This document shows positions 19,309 to 28,191 of a stretch of DNA of 64,000 nucleotides, piece by piece. Both the position numbers and the translations under genes were made by a program. Origin of the DNA: Streptomyces maremycinicus (lineage in GTDB: Bacteria > Actinomycetota > Actinomycetes > Streptomycetales > Streptomycetaceae); NCBI RefSeq assembly GCF_001184025.1, contig NZ_BBYG01000012.1, positions 62,001-126,000 of the forward strand, in the 5' to 3' direction. The notes beneath the pieces were generated by a model. It worked only from the letters and a program-made list of their open reading frames with translations. It ran no database searches and was not told the DNA's origin. Position 1 is the first letter of the stretch; each line of letters opens with the position of its first letter.

Positions 19309-20070
19309 TCACCATGTCGGTCGCGCCGACACCCCGCCGTCCACCACCAGGTCGTGCCCGGTGATCCAGGACGCGAGCGGCGAGGCCAGGAAGACGCAGG
19401 CGTCACCGACGTCCTCCGGGCGGCCCAGTCGGCCGACCGCGACCGCCTCCCGCCACCGCCGCACCCCCTCGGGCCACGCCTCGGCCAGCCCCTCCCGGTC
19501 GATCAGCCCGGGCGAGACCGTGTTGACGCGGATGCCGGACGGCCCGTACTCCTGCGCCGCCGCCCGCGCATGCATCACGACGGCGGCCTTGGACGCGGCG
19601 TAGTGGGCGTGGCCGGGGGCCGGTCTCGCCGCCTCGACGGAGGCGATGTGCGTGATGCTGCCCCCGCGCTCCCGCATGACCTCCGCCGCCGCCTGGGTAC
19701 AGGCGAAGACGCTGGTCAGGTTGGTGTCCACGACCGCCCGCCAGTCGGCCGCCGGCATCCCGGGCAGCTCCCGCACCGGCTGGACGCCCGCGTTGTTCAC
19801 CAGCGCGTCGAGCCCGTCGCCCCACTCGGCGGCCCGGGCCACGAGCGTGCGGCACTCCTCCTCGACGGTCAGGTCGGCGCCGGCCAGGACGACGGCCCGC
19901 GCACCGGTCTCGGCGGTGATCCTCCCGGCGAGCGCGTGGGCCGCCTCGGTCCCGGTACGGCAGTGCAGCGCCACCGCCGCGCCCTCCTGGGCGAACCGCA
20001 GCGCGATACCGCGTCCGACACCGCCGCCCGCGCCCGTGATCAGGGCCACCCGGCCCGTCAGCAACGTCAT
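19309..20070 (-). CDS. Short-chain dehydrogenase/reductase (SDR)
   Basis: This 253-residue classical SDR has the cofactor motif TGAGGGVG (12-19), NNAG (92-95), the catalytic Ser144 (HIAS), Tyr157 and Lys161 (YAASK), and the usual C-terminal VDGG. It should be an NAD(P)H-dependent oxidoreductase. The ATG at 20070 overlaps the cupin stop by ATGA, which decides the start over the ATG at 20079. Its stop overlaps a possible upstream start of the CopC/CopD frame (ATGGTGA). It belongs to the iron-box operon that begins at 23216. Confidence 0.92.
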   Translation of the reverse strand: MTLLTGRVALITGAGGGVGRGIALRFAQEGAAVALHCRTGTEAAHALAGRITAETGARAVVLAGADLTVEEECRTLVARAAEWGDGLDALVNNAGVQPVRELPGMPAADWRAVVDTNLTSVFACTQAAAEVMRERGGSITHIASVEAARPAPGHAHYAASKAAVVMHARAAAQEYGPSGIRVNTVSPGLIDREGLAEAWPEGVRRWREAVAVGRLGRPEDVGDACVFLASPLASWITGHDLVVDGGVSARPTW

Positions 20071-20567
20071 GGACGGCACAGTCGCGCGATGAGGGCCGCC
20101 CGGTCCGGGTGGCGCGCCGTGAGGTCGGCCGCGTCACCGTGTTCGTAGTCCCCGTAGGTGAAGCCGGGGGCCATCGTGCAGCCGAAGAAGGTCCAGGCTC
20201 CGCCGTCGGCCACCCGCGCGCCCATCCAGGTGCGCGCGGGCACGGTGAGCTGCGGCTGCTGCCCGCCGAGGAGGTCCGGGCCGAGCATCGCCGTACGGGA
20301 GGTCCCGTCGGGGGCGAGCAGCAGCAGCGTGAGCGGATCGCCGAGGTAGTGGTGCCAGACCTCGTCGGTGGGCAGGCGGTGCAGGGCCGAGAAGTCGTCG
20401 GCGGTGAGCAGCGCGACGATCGCGGAGCCCGCCGGACGGCCGTCGGGCCCCTGTGGACCCGCCCAGGTACGGCGGAACAGACCCCCCTCGCGGGGGATCG
20501 GCTCCAGGTCGTAGCGCGCGACGAGGTCCTCGGGGGTGATCGGGTGTGCTGCTGCCGGATCGGTCAC
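20067..20567 (-). CDS. Cupin-fold protein, DUF985/YML079-like
   Basis: The 166-residue product starts at a GTG overlapping the GNAT stop (GTGA). The segments DLEPIPREGGLFRRTW, EVWHHYLGDPLTLLLLAPDG, GARVADGGAWTFFGCTMAPGF and FTYGDYEHG match the DUF985 cupin family. Function in this family is poorly defined; sugar or small-molecule binding has been proposed. Tight coupling to GNAT and SDR genes suggests a metabolic step in the same pathway. Confidence 0.82.
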   Translation of the reverse strand: MTDPAAAHPITPEDLVARYDLEPIPREGGLFRRTWAGPQGPDGRPAGSAIVALLTADDFSALHRLPTDEVWHHYLGDPLTLLLLAPDGTSRTAMLGPDLLGGQQPQLTVPARTWMGARVADGGAWTFFGCTMAPGFTYGDYEHGDAADLTARHPDRAALIARLCRP

Positions 20568-21157
20568 CCGGGGAACGCTACCTCCCGGCGCAGAAACGCC
20601 AGTTGCGCCTTCTTCTCCGGCAGGTGCACGTCCGGCAGATCGATCTCCGGCAGGGTGACGACCGGCCCCTCCTCGAAGCCCTGCCGGAGGAAGCGGGTGA
20701 CCGCCTTCTCGTTGCGCACGTCGGGGTCCACCACGACGCGCGACCGGTCCAGGCCGACCAGCACGTACGACGCGAAGACGCCCAGCAGCGCCGCCGACCA
20801 GCCCGGCCGCGCCCCTCGTCCGCCGGCCGGCGCGAGGAGCACGTGGACGCCGATGTCGCCGGGCTCGACCGGGTAGCACTCGCCGACCCGGTCCTCGGCC
20901 GGCTCGTAGGTCTGGAGGAGGGCGACCGGCTCGCCGTCCAGCTCGGTCAGGAAGGCGTGATGCGTGTCGAGGCCGGCCATGTGGGCGTAGACCTCGGCCA
21001 CCTGGTCCCGGGTCAGGCCGTTCATGCCCCAGAACGCGGCCCGCTCCTCGCTCACCCAGCCGTGGACGACGTCCGCGTCGCCCTCGGGGTCGAGGGGACG
21101 GATGCCGACGGTGCCGAACCCGTCGGCCGCCTCCGTGTGCACGTAACGGTCAGCCAT
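20564..21157 (-). CDS. IucB/MbtK-type GNAT N-acyltransferase (siderophore type)
   Basis: The 197-residue protein matches acyltransferases that acylate N-hydroxylysine or related amines in hydroxamate siderophores. Segments are VHGWVSEERAAFWGMNG, HHAFLTELDGEPVALLQTYEP, and a GNAT acetyl-CoA region GGRGARPGWSAALLGVFASY, followed by VVVDPDVRNEKAVTRFLRQGF. Its start overlaps the acylase stop by 8 bp. Position behind an iron box strengthens the siderophore link. No NRPS or NIS synthetase is visible in the window, so it may serve a distant pathway or modify imported siderophores. Confidence 0.85.
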   Translation of the reverse strand: MADRYVHTEAADGFGTVGIRPLDPEGDADVVHGWVSEERAAFWGMNGLTRDQVAEVYAHMAGLDTHHAFLTELDGEPVALLQTYEPAEDRVGECYPVEPGDIGVHVLLAPAGGRGARPGWSAALLGVFASYVLVGLDRSRVVVDPDVRNEKAVTRFLRQGFEEGPVVTLPEIDLPDVHLPEKKAQLAFLRREVAFPG

Positions 21158-23216
21158 GGTCGCTCTCCTTCTTCAGCTGTGCCCAGTCGGTGACGACCGG
21201 GGCCAGCTCGCCCCTGAGCCACAGGGGGAGCTGGTCGTGGTGGTGGGGGTGGTCGGGGAGGCCGGACGCACCGAACGGGACCACCCACAGGCTGTCCTCG
21301 CGGCGGGCCAGGTCCCACACGTAGCGGGCGGCCGGGCCCCGCGCGGCGAGGTCGGTCCAGCCGGGCACGGCCGAGGTGCACAGCACGCAGTCGTGGTCGC
21401 CGGCGAGGGCCGGGGCCTGCCGCCCGGGGTCGGGCAGCGCCTGCCAGGGGGCCAGGCGGTGGGTGTCGCCCCAGCGGGCGGCGGGCCGGCCGGCGACCTC
21501 CTCGACGGCCTCCCGTACGAGTGCCGTCCGGTCGACGCCGTACAGCTCCTCGGCGCGCAGGAGGTGCTCGAGGGCGAAGCCGATGCGCGGGACGAGGGCC
21601 AGCCAGGGGAGGAAGACCTCCGGGTAGGCGGGCGGGGTGGTGAGGGCGGCGAAGGCCGGATGCGCGGCGAGCCGGCGGACCAGGGCGCTCCGCAGGGCCG
21701 CGAACCGGGCCGCGTCCTGGCTGTCGGCGTCCATCCGCCGGTCCCAGCGCAGCAGGCGGTCACGGAGTTCGGCGGCCGCTCCTGTCAGGTCGTCGAGGGC
21801 GGACAGACGGTCCAGCAGGGGTGCGGCGGAGGCCAGATGGGTGTCCGTGTGGATGGCCGGCATGTCGGACGCGGACCACCGCCGGCGCTCCCCGAGCAGC
21901 GCCCGGATGCGGTCGGCGCGGTGCGGCGGGGCGAACTCGACGCCCAGTTCCGCGGCGGGGCCGCGCTGGTTGGCCATCACCGCGACGCCCTCGGCCAGGC
22001 CCGCGCGGGGCATCTCGTGCCAGCCGGTCCACTCGTGACCGGGCTCCCAGGCGGGCACCAGCCCGGTGCGGTTCGCCTCGGCGCGCAGCGGCACACGGCC
22101 CGCGACCCGGTGCAGCAGGCCGCCCTCGGTGTCGGCGGCCTGGACGACGTTGACGGGCTCGGCCCAGCGGTCGAGGGCGCGGTCCACGTCGGCGACCCGG
22201 CGGGCCCTGAGCAGCGGGAGGAGCGCCTGGAAGCCCAGGTCGGCGGTGACCCGGGGCGGGTGGCGCAGGGTCAGCGCGAGCGGGGTGCCGTCGTCGAGGC
22301 CCTCCGGGCCGCCGGCGATCACCGGGCCCCGCTCGGTCTCCAGCACCTCCACCTCGACGGTCTCCTCGCCCGCCACCCGTACGAGTTCGGTGTGCCGGGC
22401 GACCCGTCGCCAGGTGCCGTCCGGGCCGAGCGCCTCGACGCCCGCGCCGGTGCGGCGCAGCCGTTCGCGGTAGAGGTCCTGGTAGTCGGCCATGGCGTTG
22501 GTGATGGCCCAGGCGACCGAGCCGGTGTGGCCGAAGTGGGCGATGCCGGGGACCCCGGGGACGGCCAGTCCGACTACGTCGAACTCGTCGCAGGCCAGGC
22601 GGATCTGCTGGTAGACGCCGGGGTCCTCGATGAAGCGGTGCGGGTCGCCGGCGATGACCGGCTGCCCGGTGACCGTCCGGGCGCCGTCCACCAGCCAGCC
22701 GTTGCTGCCGGAGGTGCCGGGCCCGTCGGTGGCGAACAGGCCGACCGCCTCGGGGCCGAGATGCCGGGCTGCCTCCTCGCGCCAGAGCTTGGCGGGGAAC
22801 CCGGCGAACAGGATGTGCGCGGACAGCCAGACGGCGAGCGGGGTCCACGGTTCCCAGCGGCCGGGCGCGAGGCCGGCCCGGGTGAACTCGGGGGCCTCGG
22901 CGGTCGCCAGCCCCTCGTTGACCCCGTCGACGTACGCCCGGACCCAGTCCGCCGTCTCCGGGTCCTTCTCCTCCAGTCCGGCGAAGCAGCGTCTCGCCGT
23001 GTCGTCGAGGCGGGCGCGCCGTACGAAGCGGTCCCAGGGGAGGGCCTCCGGGCCGAGGAAGGACGCCGAGGTGCCGCGCGCCCGGTGCCGTTCGACCTCC
23101 AGTTGCCAGGCACGGTCGCGGGCGGTGACGGATCCCTGGAGCCGGGCGAGGGCGCGGGCGCTGCCGGCGCGCAGATGCGGGACGCCCCAGGCGTCACGGT
23201 AGATCTCGGTGGTCAC
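21150..23216 (-). CDS. Penicillin acylase-family (S45) Ntn hydrolase
   Basis: This 688-residue precursor has family features: EIYRDAWGVPHLRAGS at the N-terminus, then the autoprocessing junction with the nucleophile Ser171 in GTSGSNGWLVDG, followed by IAGDPHRF and VPGIAHFGHTGSVAWAITN. The chain would cleave itself before Ser171 into alpha and beta subunits. I see no signal peptide, so it may act in the cytosol. It is the first gene of an overlapping operon behind an iron box. PvdQ, a related acylase, trims an acyl chain from pyoverdine precursors, and a similar role in siderophore maturation or recycling is my inference. Confidence 0.9.
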   Translation of the reverse strand: MTTEIYRDAWGVPHLRAGSARALARLQGSVTARDRAWQLEVERHRARGTSASFLGPEALPWDRFVRRARLDDTARRCFAGLEEKDPETADWVRAYVDGVNEGLATAEAPEFTRAGLAPGRWEPWTPLAVWLSAHILFAGFPAKLWREEAARHLGPEAVGLFATDGPGTSGSNGWLVDGARTVTGQPVIAGDPHRFIEDPGVYQQIRLACDEFDVVGLAVPGVPGIAHFGHTGSVAWAITNAMADYQDLYRERLRRTGAGVEALGPDGTWRRVARHTELVRVAGEETVEVEVLETERGPVIAGGPEGLDDGTPLALTLRHPPRVTADLGFQALLPLLRARRVADVDRALDRWAEPVNVVQAADTEGGLLHRVAGRVPLRAEANRTGLVPAWEPGHEWTGWHEMPRAGLAEGVAVMANQRGPAAELGVEFAPPHRADRIRALLGERRRWSASDMPAIHTDTHLASAAPLLDRLSALDDLTGAAAELRDRLLRWDRRMDADSQDAARFAALRSALVRRLAAHPAFAALTTPPAYPEVFLPWLALVPRIGFALEHLLRAEELYGVDRTALVREAVEEVAGRPAARWGDTHRLAPWQALPDPGRQAPALAGDHDCVLCTSAVPGWTDLAARGPAARYVWDLARREDSLWVVPFGASGLPDHPHHHDQLPLWLRGELAPVVTDWAQLKKESDHG

Positions 23217-23235
23217 CCTCTGGCCCCTTTTTGCT

Positions 23236-23254
23236 TTAGGTTAGGCTGGCCTAA
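23236..23254. promoter_or_regulatory. IdeR/DmdR1-type iron box
   Basis: TTAGGTTAGGCTGGCCTAA lies between the divergent acylase and siderophore-interacting protein genes. It matches the 19-bp actinobacterial iron-box consensus TTAGGTTAGGCTAACCTAA at all but two positions. In Streptomyces, DmdR1 with ferrous iron binds such boxes and represses siderophore genes. Here one box can control both directions, 19 bp upstream of the acylase start and about 40 bp upstream of the flavoprotein start. Confidence 0.88.
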
Positions 23255-23294
23255 GTAGGTTGCGGCGAAATCGTACGCGAGGGGTGGAGAGGTC

Positions 23295-24038
23295 ATGGCG
23301 CAGGGGCGGGGCTGGGAGGGCACGGTCCTCAGACTGATGCGTGCGAAGGACTTCACGCTCACCGTGACGGGGGCGGAAGAGGTCACCGACGCCTACCGCC
23401 GGCTGCGCCTGTCCGACGGCGGGCTGCTCGCCGCCACCGGCGTCCACCCGACGATCTGGATCCGGCTCTGGTTCGAGAACGCGGGCCGGCCGCACCAGCG
23501 GGCCTACACCCTGGTCGACCCCGACCCGGAGGCCGGCACCTTCGCCCTGGAGTTCGCGCTGCACGAGGGCGCGGCCAGCGACTGGGCCCGGTCGGCCACC
23601 CCCGGCGACACCATCGAGGCGACCGTCCAGGGCACCGGCTTCGAACCGCCGGCCCCGGCTCCCTCGCGCGTCCTCGTGATCGGCGACCCGGCCTCGCTGC
23701 CCGCCATCAACTCCCTGCTCGGCGAGGGCGAGGGAGCGCTCGGCTCCGCCCCGGCGACCGTCTGGTTCGAGGGCGTGTCCGACGGCCTCGACGGCCTCCC
23801 CTTCCGGACCGACCCGGCACGCCACGAGATACGGCCCGTGCCCCGGGTGGACTCCGGCGCCCACCTCGTCGAGCGGGTGAAGGCCGAGCTGCCCGCCCTG
23901 CTGGAGTCCACCCCCGACCCCTACGTCTGGATCGCCTGCGACACCCGCACCACCAGAACGCTGTCGGCCTATCTGCGCAAGGAACTGGGCCTGCCCAAGG
24001 AACGGCTGCACGCGCTGGGGTACTGGCGCGCGAGCTGA
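23295..24038 (+). CDS. Siderophore-interacting protein (FAD-dependent ferric-siderophore reductase, ViuB-like)
   Basis: The 247-residue flavoprotein has the FAD motif RAYT (69-72), preceded by HPTIWIRLWFEN and followed by EFALHEGAASDWARSATPGD, and a SIP C-terminal domain (VLVIGDPASLPAINSLL, then PYVWIACDTRTTRTLSAYLR). Such proteins reduce ferric siderophores in the cytosol to free iron. It is transcribed away from the acylase operon across the iron box, so it should be derepressed in iron starvation. Confidence 0.94.
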   Translation: MAQGRGWEGTVLRLMRAKDFTLTVTGAEEVTDAYRRLRLSDGGLLAATGVHPTIWIRLWFENAGRPHQRAYTLVDPDPEAGTFALEFALHEGAASDWARSATPGDTIEATVQGTGFEPPAPAPSRVLVIGDPASLPAINSLLGEGEGALGSAPATVWFEGVSDGLDGLPFRTDPARHEIRPVPRVDSGAHLVERVKAELPALLESTPDPYVWIACDTRTTRTLSAYLRKELGLPKERLHALGYWRAS

Positions 24039-24062
24039 CGGCCCAGGCGGGATCATCGACGC

Positions 24063-24719
24063 ATGGACGTCACCCTTCACCTCTCCCAGGACCCCGAGGC
24101 CGACGAGCTCCTCGGGCGGTCCCCGCTCGCCGCGCTGGTCGGGATGCTGCTGGACCAGCAGGTTCCGATGGAGTGGGCGTTCAAGGGACCCCGGACGATC
24201 GCCGACCGGCTGGGCGCCGACGACCTGGACGCGCACGACATCGCCGCCCAGGACCCGGAGGCCTTCGCCGCGCTGCTCTCCGAGAAGCCGGCCGTGCACC
24301 GCTACCCCGGCTCCATGGCCAAGCGCGTCCAGCAGCTCTGCCAGTACCTCGTCGAGCACTACGACGGGGACGCCGGCGCCGTCTGGAAGGACGTGGGCAG
24401 CGGCAAGGAACTGCTCGGGCGGCTCCAGGAACTGCCCGGCTTCGGCAGGCAGAAGGCGCAGATCTTCCTCGCGCTGCTCGGCAAGCAGCTCGGTGTGCGG
24501 CCCACGGGCTGGCGCGAGGCCGCCGGCGCCTACGGCGAGCCGAAGTCCTTCCGGTCCGTCGCCGACATCACCGGCCCCGAGTCGCTGACGAAGGTACGGG
24601 CGCACAAGCAGGAGATGAAGGCGGCGGCCAAGGCGGAGAAGGCGAACAAGGCCGACACGCCCGGCAGCACGGGCGAGGCCACCAAGGCCGGCAAGACCGG
24701 CAGGACCGCGGAGAAGTAG
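24063..24719 (+). CDS. HhH-GPD-type base-excision repair protein
   Basis: The 218-residue product carries a helix-hairpin-helix (LQELPGFGRQKAQIFLALLGK) inside an HhH-GPD-like fold and begins with SPLAALVGMLLDQQVPMEWAF. It belongs to an actinobacterial branch of DNA glycosylase-like proteins. The last 45 residues are a Lys/Ala/Thr-rich tail, possibly for DNA contact. I cannot identify the catalytic Asp with confidence. It starts 24 bp after the flavoprotein stop and may be co-transcribed. Confidence 0.82.
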   Translation: MDVTLHLSQDPEADELLGRSPLAALVGMLLDQQVPMEWAFKGPRTIADRLGADDLDAHDIAAQDPEAFAALLSEKPAVHRYPGSMAKRVQQLCQYLVEHYDGDAGAVWKDVGSGKELLGRLQELPGFGRQKAQIFLALLGKQLGVRPTGWREAAGAYGEPKSFRSVADITGPESLTKVRAHKQEMKAAAKAEKANKADTPGSTGEATKAGKTGRTAEK

Positions 24720-24876
24720 GCCGGGGCCCGCCCGGACCACACGCCGGACCACACGCCGGGCCTGCCCGCACCGGGCCGCACCGGACCTCGTCGCACCGGA
24801 CCGGTTGTCCGCCGAACGGGCGGATCCGGCCCCCGGCGTGCTGAATCCAGGGCGTGTCGCGGGGAGATGACCTCTC

Positions 24877-25200
24877 ATGAGCCCCGCAGCACGCCGCCCC
24901 CGCAGCCGCATCCGGCTGCGGACGCTCGTGCTGCTGCTCGCGCTGCTGGTGCCGGGCGCGGCCGCCGAGATCGCGGCGGCGCCCGTCGTCGCCGCTGTCG
25001 GCACCGCCGAGACGGCCGAGTACGACGCCTTCGACACGGCGCTGCGACCGGCCCCCTGCGCCCACCGGCCCGCCGCTCCCCTGCGTCCCGCCACCCTCCC
25101 GGTGCCGGTGCCCGGTGTCCCCGCGGAACGGCCGCGGCCCGCGCCGCACCGGCCCCCGTACGCCCTGCGTGCCCTGCGCACCGTGGTCCTGCGCTGCTGA
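24877..25200 (+). CDS. Small exported or membrane-anchored Pro/Arg-rich protein, unknown
   Basis: The 107-residue protein begins with an Arg-rich segment and a hydrophobic core (LVLLLALLVPGAAAEIAAAP), a signal peptide or anchor. The rest is Pro/Ala/Arg-rich and ends in a lone Cys (VVLRC). Third positions are strongly G/C and GGGGAG precedes the start. I do not recognise a family. It is followed closely by a 40-residue ORF. Confidence 0.6.
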   Translation: MSPAARRPRSRIRLRTLVLLLALLVPGAAAEIAAAPVVAAVGTAETAEYDAFDTALRPAPCAHRPAAPLRPATLPVPVPGVPAERPRPAPHRPPYALRALRTVVLRC

Positions 25201-25269
25201 CGGGCGCCGTTCCCCGGCACACCGGCGATCACGCCACGCTCACGCGAGGAACATGCGAGGGAAAGAGTC

Positions 25270-25392
25270 ATGCCCACAGACCCGTACGCGATCCTGCGCG
25301 CCCTGCTGCGTGCGGAGGCGGCGCGCAGCACATCGAAACCGCAGGTGAAGGAAGCGAAACCGCAGCAGTCCCCGGAGCACCGGGAGCGCTGA
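25270..25392 (+). CDS. 40-residue charged protein, unknown
   Basis: An ATG behind a GAGGGAAAGAG ribosome site opens a 40-codon frame: MPTDPYAILRALLRAEAARS, then a Lys/Gln/Glu-rich tail ending EHRER. The first half can form an amphipathic helix and the tail is hydrophilic. It ends 19 bp before the convergent end of the HerA-like gene. The strong ribosome site and G/C third positions suggest it is real; no function is known to me. Confidence 0.6.
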   Translation: MPTDPYAILRALLRAEAARSTSKPQVKEAKPQQSPEHRER

Positions 25393-25411
25393 CCGGTCGG
25401 CGGGGGCGGGA

Positions 25412-26963
25412 CTACCGCCTCCGCCGGGCCGTACCGAAGAGCGAACGGGTGATCTCGCGGCCGATCTGGGTGCCGACGGACCGGGCCAGCGACTTGAACA
25501 CGCCGCTGCCGACGACCTGCTCGACGACGGAACGCCCCTCCCCGGACTCCCGGTCCCCGGCTCCCGCCGTCTCCTGCTTCTCCTTGGCCTTCTTCGTCTC
25601 CCCGGCCGGATGTCCGGGGGGCCGGGCCGCCAGTTTCTCGAACGCGGATTCTCTGTCCACAGCCTGTGCATAGCGCGCGTGGAGCGACGACTCCCGCACC
25701 GCCCGGTCGAGGGCGGGGCCGTCGACCGGCCCCATCAGGGACTCCGGCGCGCGCAGCCGGGTCGCGGCCACCGGCGTCGGGGCGCCCCTCTCGCCGAGGA
25801 CCGTCACGACGGCCTCGCCGGTCCCGAGCCCGGTGAGCAGTTCCTCCAGGTCGTAGGAGGAGTCCGGGAACGTCTTCACCGTCGCCTTGAGGGCCTTCCG
25901 GTCGTCCGGCGTGAAGGCCCGCAGGGCGTGCTGGACCCGGTTGCCGAGCTGGGCGAGGACGTCACCGGGTACGTCCTCGGGGGTCTGCGTGACGAAGAAC
26001 ACGCCGACCCCTTTCGAGCGAATCAGCCGGACGGTCTGCGTGATGGAGTCGAGAAACGCCTTCGAGGCGTCCTTGAAGAGCAGATGCGCCTCGTCGAAGA
26101 CGAACACCAGTTCGGGCCGGTCGGCGTCGCCGATCTCGGGCAGGTCGTGGAAGAGGTCGGCCAGCAGCCACATCAGGAAGGTGGAGAAGAGCTGCGGCTT
26201 CTCCTGGACGGCGGGCAGCTCGAGGACCGAGAGGACACCGCGCCCGTCGGCAGCCGTGCGCAGGAACTCGGCCGTGTCGAACTCCGGCTCGCCGAAGAAG
26301 GTCGCCATGCCCTGGGCCTCGAAGGCGGTCAGGGAGCGCAGGATCACCCCGGCCGTGGCCGTCGAAAGGCCGCCGATGCCCTTCAGCTCAGCCCTGCCCT
26401 CGTCCGAGGTCAGAAAGGCGACGACCGACCGAAGGTCCTTGAGGTCGAGCAGCTCCAGACCCTTCTGGTCGGCGTAGTGGAAGATCAGGCCGAGGGACTG
26501 TTCCTGGGTGCGGTTGAGCTGGAGCACCTTGGCGAGGAGCACCGGGCCGAAGCTGGTGACAGTGGCCCGCAGCGGGATGCCGTGACCGAGGCCGCCGAGG
26601 GCGTAGAACTCGGCCGGAAAGCCGGTCGCCGTCCAATTCTGGCCGACTTCCGCCGCCCGGCCCCGCACCCGGTCGTTCGCCGCTCCCGGCTCCGACAAGC
26701 CGGACAGGTCGCCCTTGACGTCGGCGAGGAAGACCGGCACCCCCTGCGCGGAGAGCTGCTCGGCGATCAGCTGGAGCGTCTTGGTCTTCCCGGTGCCGGT
26801 GGCACCCGCGACCAGCCCGTGCCTGTTCAGCATGGGGAGGGGGATACGGACCGGGGGAGCCGGGCAGGCACCTCCCGTCCCACAGCAGGGCGCCCAGGTC
26901 GAGGGCGAGGCCCGTGAAGGCGTACCCGGCGGCGATGTCGGCGGCGCTCGTCGAGCCGGTCAT
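25412..26963 (-). CDS. HerA/DUF853-type helicase-like ATPase, frameshifted near the N-terminus
   Basis: The main frame encodes 473 residues from ATG 26833: MLNRHGLVAGATGTGKTKTL holds the Walker A, VFVFDEAHLLF the Walker B, and VTQTPEDVPGDVLAQLGNRV a family motif. DUF853 proteins resemble HerA DNA translocases. The expected N-terminus (MTGSTSAADIAAGYAF to LLWDGRCLPG) lies in another frame from ATG 26963. Removing one base from the GGGGG run at 26854-26858 joins them as SPVRIPLPMLNRHG. Either the assembly has an extra base or the gene is translated only from 26833, without its N-terminal 40 residues. Confidence 0.85.
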
Positions 26964-27068
26964 CGGCAGCCCCTCGTTCCGTTTTACCCCTGTTCATCAC
27001 GTCTTTTCCAGCGTCGCACTCCGTCTCCATGGCTGCGCCCGGAACGTCGGGACCGGTAGGCTTTCCGT

Positions 27069-27365
27069 GTGATCTTCAAGCGCATCGGAAACGGCCGGCC
27101 GTACCCCGACCACGGCCGGGAAAGCACCCGGCAGTGGGCGGACGTCGCGCCGCGCCCGGTCCGCCTCGATCAGCTGGTGACCACCAAGCAGCAGCTCGAC
27201 CTGGAAACCCTGCTCGCGGAGGACTCCACGTTCTACGGCGACCTCTTCGCCCACGTCGTGAAGTGGCAGGGCGACCTGTATCTGGAGGACGGGCTGCACC
27301 GCGCGGTGCGAGCGGCGCTCCAGCAGCGACAGGTCCTGCACGCGCGCGTGCTCGAGCTGGACTGA
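27069..27365 (+). CDS. Conserved actinobacterial small protein (often annotated as VapB-type antitoxin)
   Basis: The 98-residue protein is highly charged. It starts MIFKRIGNGRPYPDHGRES and ends with DGLHRAVRAALQQRQVLHAR, a phrase that recalls the ParB/Srx-like DGHHR turn. I recall near-identical proteins across Streptomyces being named VapB-family antitoxins automatically, but no toxin gene is adjacent, so that label is doubtful. It stands alone upstream of a LytR_C protein. Confidence 0.7.
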   Translation: MIFKRIGNGRPYPDHGRESTRQWADVAPRPVRLDQLVTTKQQLDLETLLAEDSTFYGDLFAHVVKWQGDLYLEDGLHRAVRAALQQRQVLHARVLELD

Positions 27366-27498
27366 CCCACCGCCAGGAAGCCCGCCCCCGCCCCGGCCGA
27401 CCTGTCGGGTTGACCCTTTCGGGTGCTTTCCCGGGCCTCGAGCGGTGTCGGATGATCGTTTATTCGTCACGGCCGCCCGGGCGCACTACGCTGCGCCC

Positions 27499-28161
27499 AT
27501 GAGCATGCTGACTCCCCCCGGCATGGGCGGCAAGTACCGGATCACGGGGGACAAATACCCCCGCATGCGCCCCCACCGACGACGTGGCCGCATGGCCGTC
27601 GTGGTCGTCGCCTGCGGCGCCGTGCTCGGCGTGGCCGGCTGGGGCACTCTTCAGCTCATCGACGTCTTCACGGGCGGCGGGGGGACGGCCACGGCCGCCG
27701 GAGCCGGCTGCTCGGTGAAGACGACCAAGGCGAGCCCCGCGGCCTCGCCGTCCGGCGTCGCCGTCGCGGGCACGGGCGTGGCGCCCAAGCCCGCGCAGAT
27801 CACCGTGAACGTCTTCAACGCCACCACCCGCAGCGGTCTCGCCAAGACCACCGCGGACGAGCTGAGGAAACGCGGCTTCAAGATCGGCGAGGTGGGCAAC
27901 GCCACCAAGCAGTACGACAAGAAGGTCGCCGGCACCGGGATGCTGCTCGGCCCCGCCTCCTCGCTGAACACCTCGCTGCCGGTGCTCGCCACCCAGCTCA
28001 CCACCGCCGAACGCCGCACCGACGCCGCCCGCGCGGGTACGGCCGTCGACCTGATCATCGGCAACCAGTTCAAGGCGCTGACCAGTCAGGCGGCCTCGGT
28101 CAAGGCGCTGTCCGCCCTGGCCGCGCCCCAGCCGACGGCGACCACGAAAAAGGGCTGCTAG
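27499..28161 (+). CDS. LytR_C-domain envelope protein
   Basis: The 220-residue protein has an Arg-rich cytoplasmic N-terminus, one transmembrane segment (MAVVVVACGAVLGVAGWG, about residues 32-50), a Gly/Ala/Ser-rich linker, and a LytR C-terminal domain (ITVNVFNATTRSGLAKTTAD, then LRKRGFKIGEVGNATKQYD). Such domains accompany cell-wall ligation enzymes, though the LCP catalytic domain is absent here. The start has no clear Shine-Dalgarno, and TACGCT 11-16 bp upstream looks like a -10 box, so the mRNA may be leaderless. Confidence 0.85.
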   Translation: MSMLTPPGMGGKYRITGDKYPRMRPHRRRGRMAVVVVACGAVLGVAGWGTLQLIDVFTGGGGTATAAGAGCSVKTTKASPAASPSGVAVAGTGVAPKPAQITVNVFNATTRSGLAKTTADELRKRGFKIGEVGNATKQYDKKVAGTGMLLGPASSLNTSLPVLATQLTTAERRTDAARAGTAVDLIIGNQFKALTSQAASVKALSALAAPQPTATTKKGC

Positions 28162-28172
28162 CCGCAGCCCTT
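28150..28172. terminator. Terminator between LytR_C gene and upp
   Basis: AAGGGCTGC pairs with GCAGCCCTT around the loop TAGCC. The loop contains the stop codon of the LytR_C gene. An A run precedes and TTCC follows, so it can serve both convergent genes. Confidence 0.7.
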
Positions 28173-28191
28173 CCCGCCTCGCCCGCCGGTG

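Noticed and set aside
27069..27365. Toxin-antitoxin module
   Set aside because: The protein may be labelled VapB by similarity, but no VapC-type PIN gene lies on either side.
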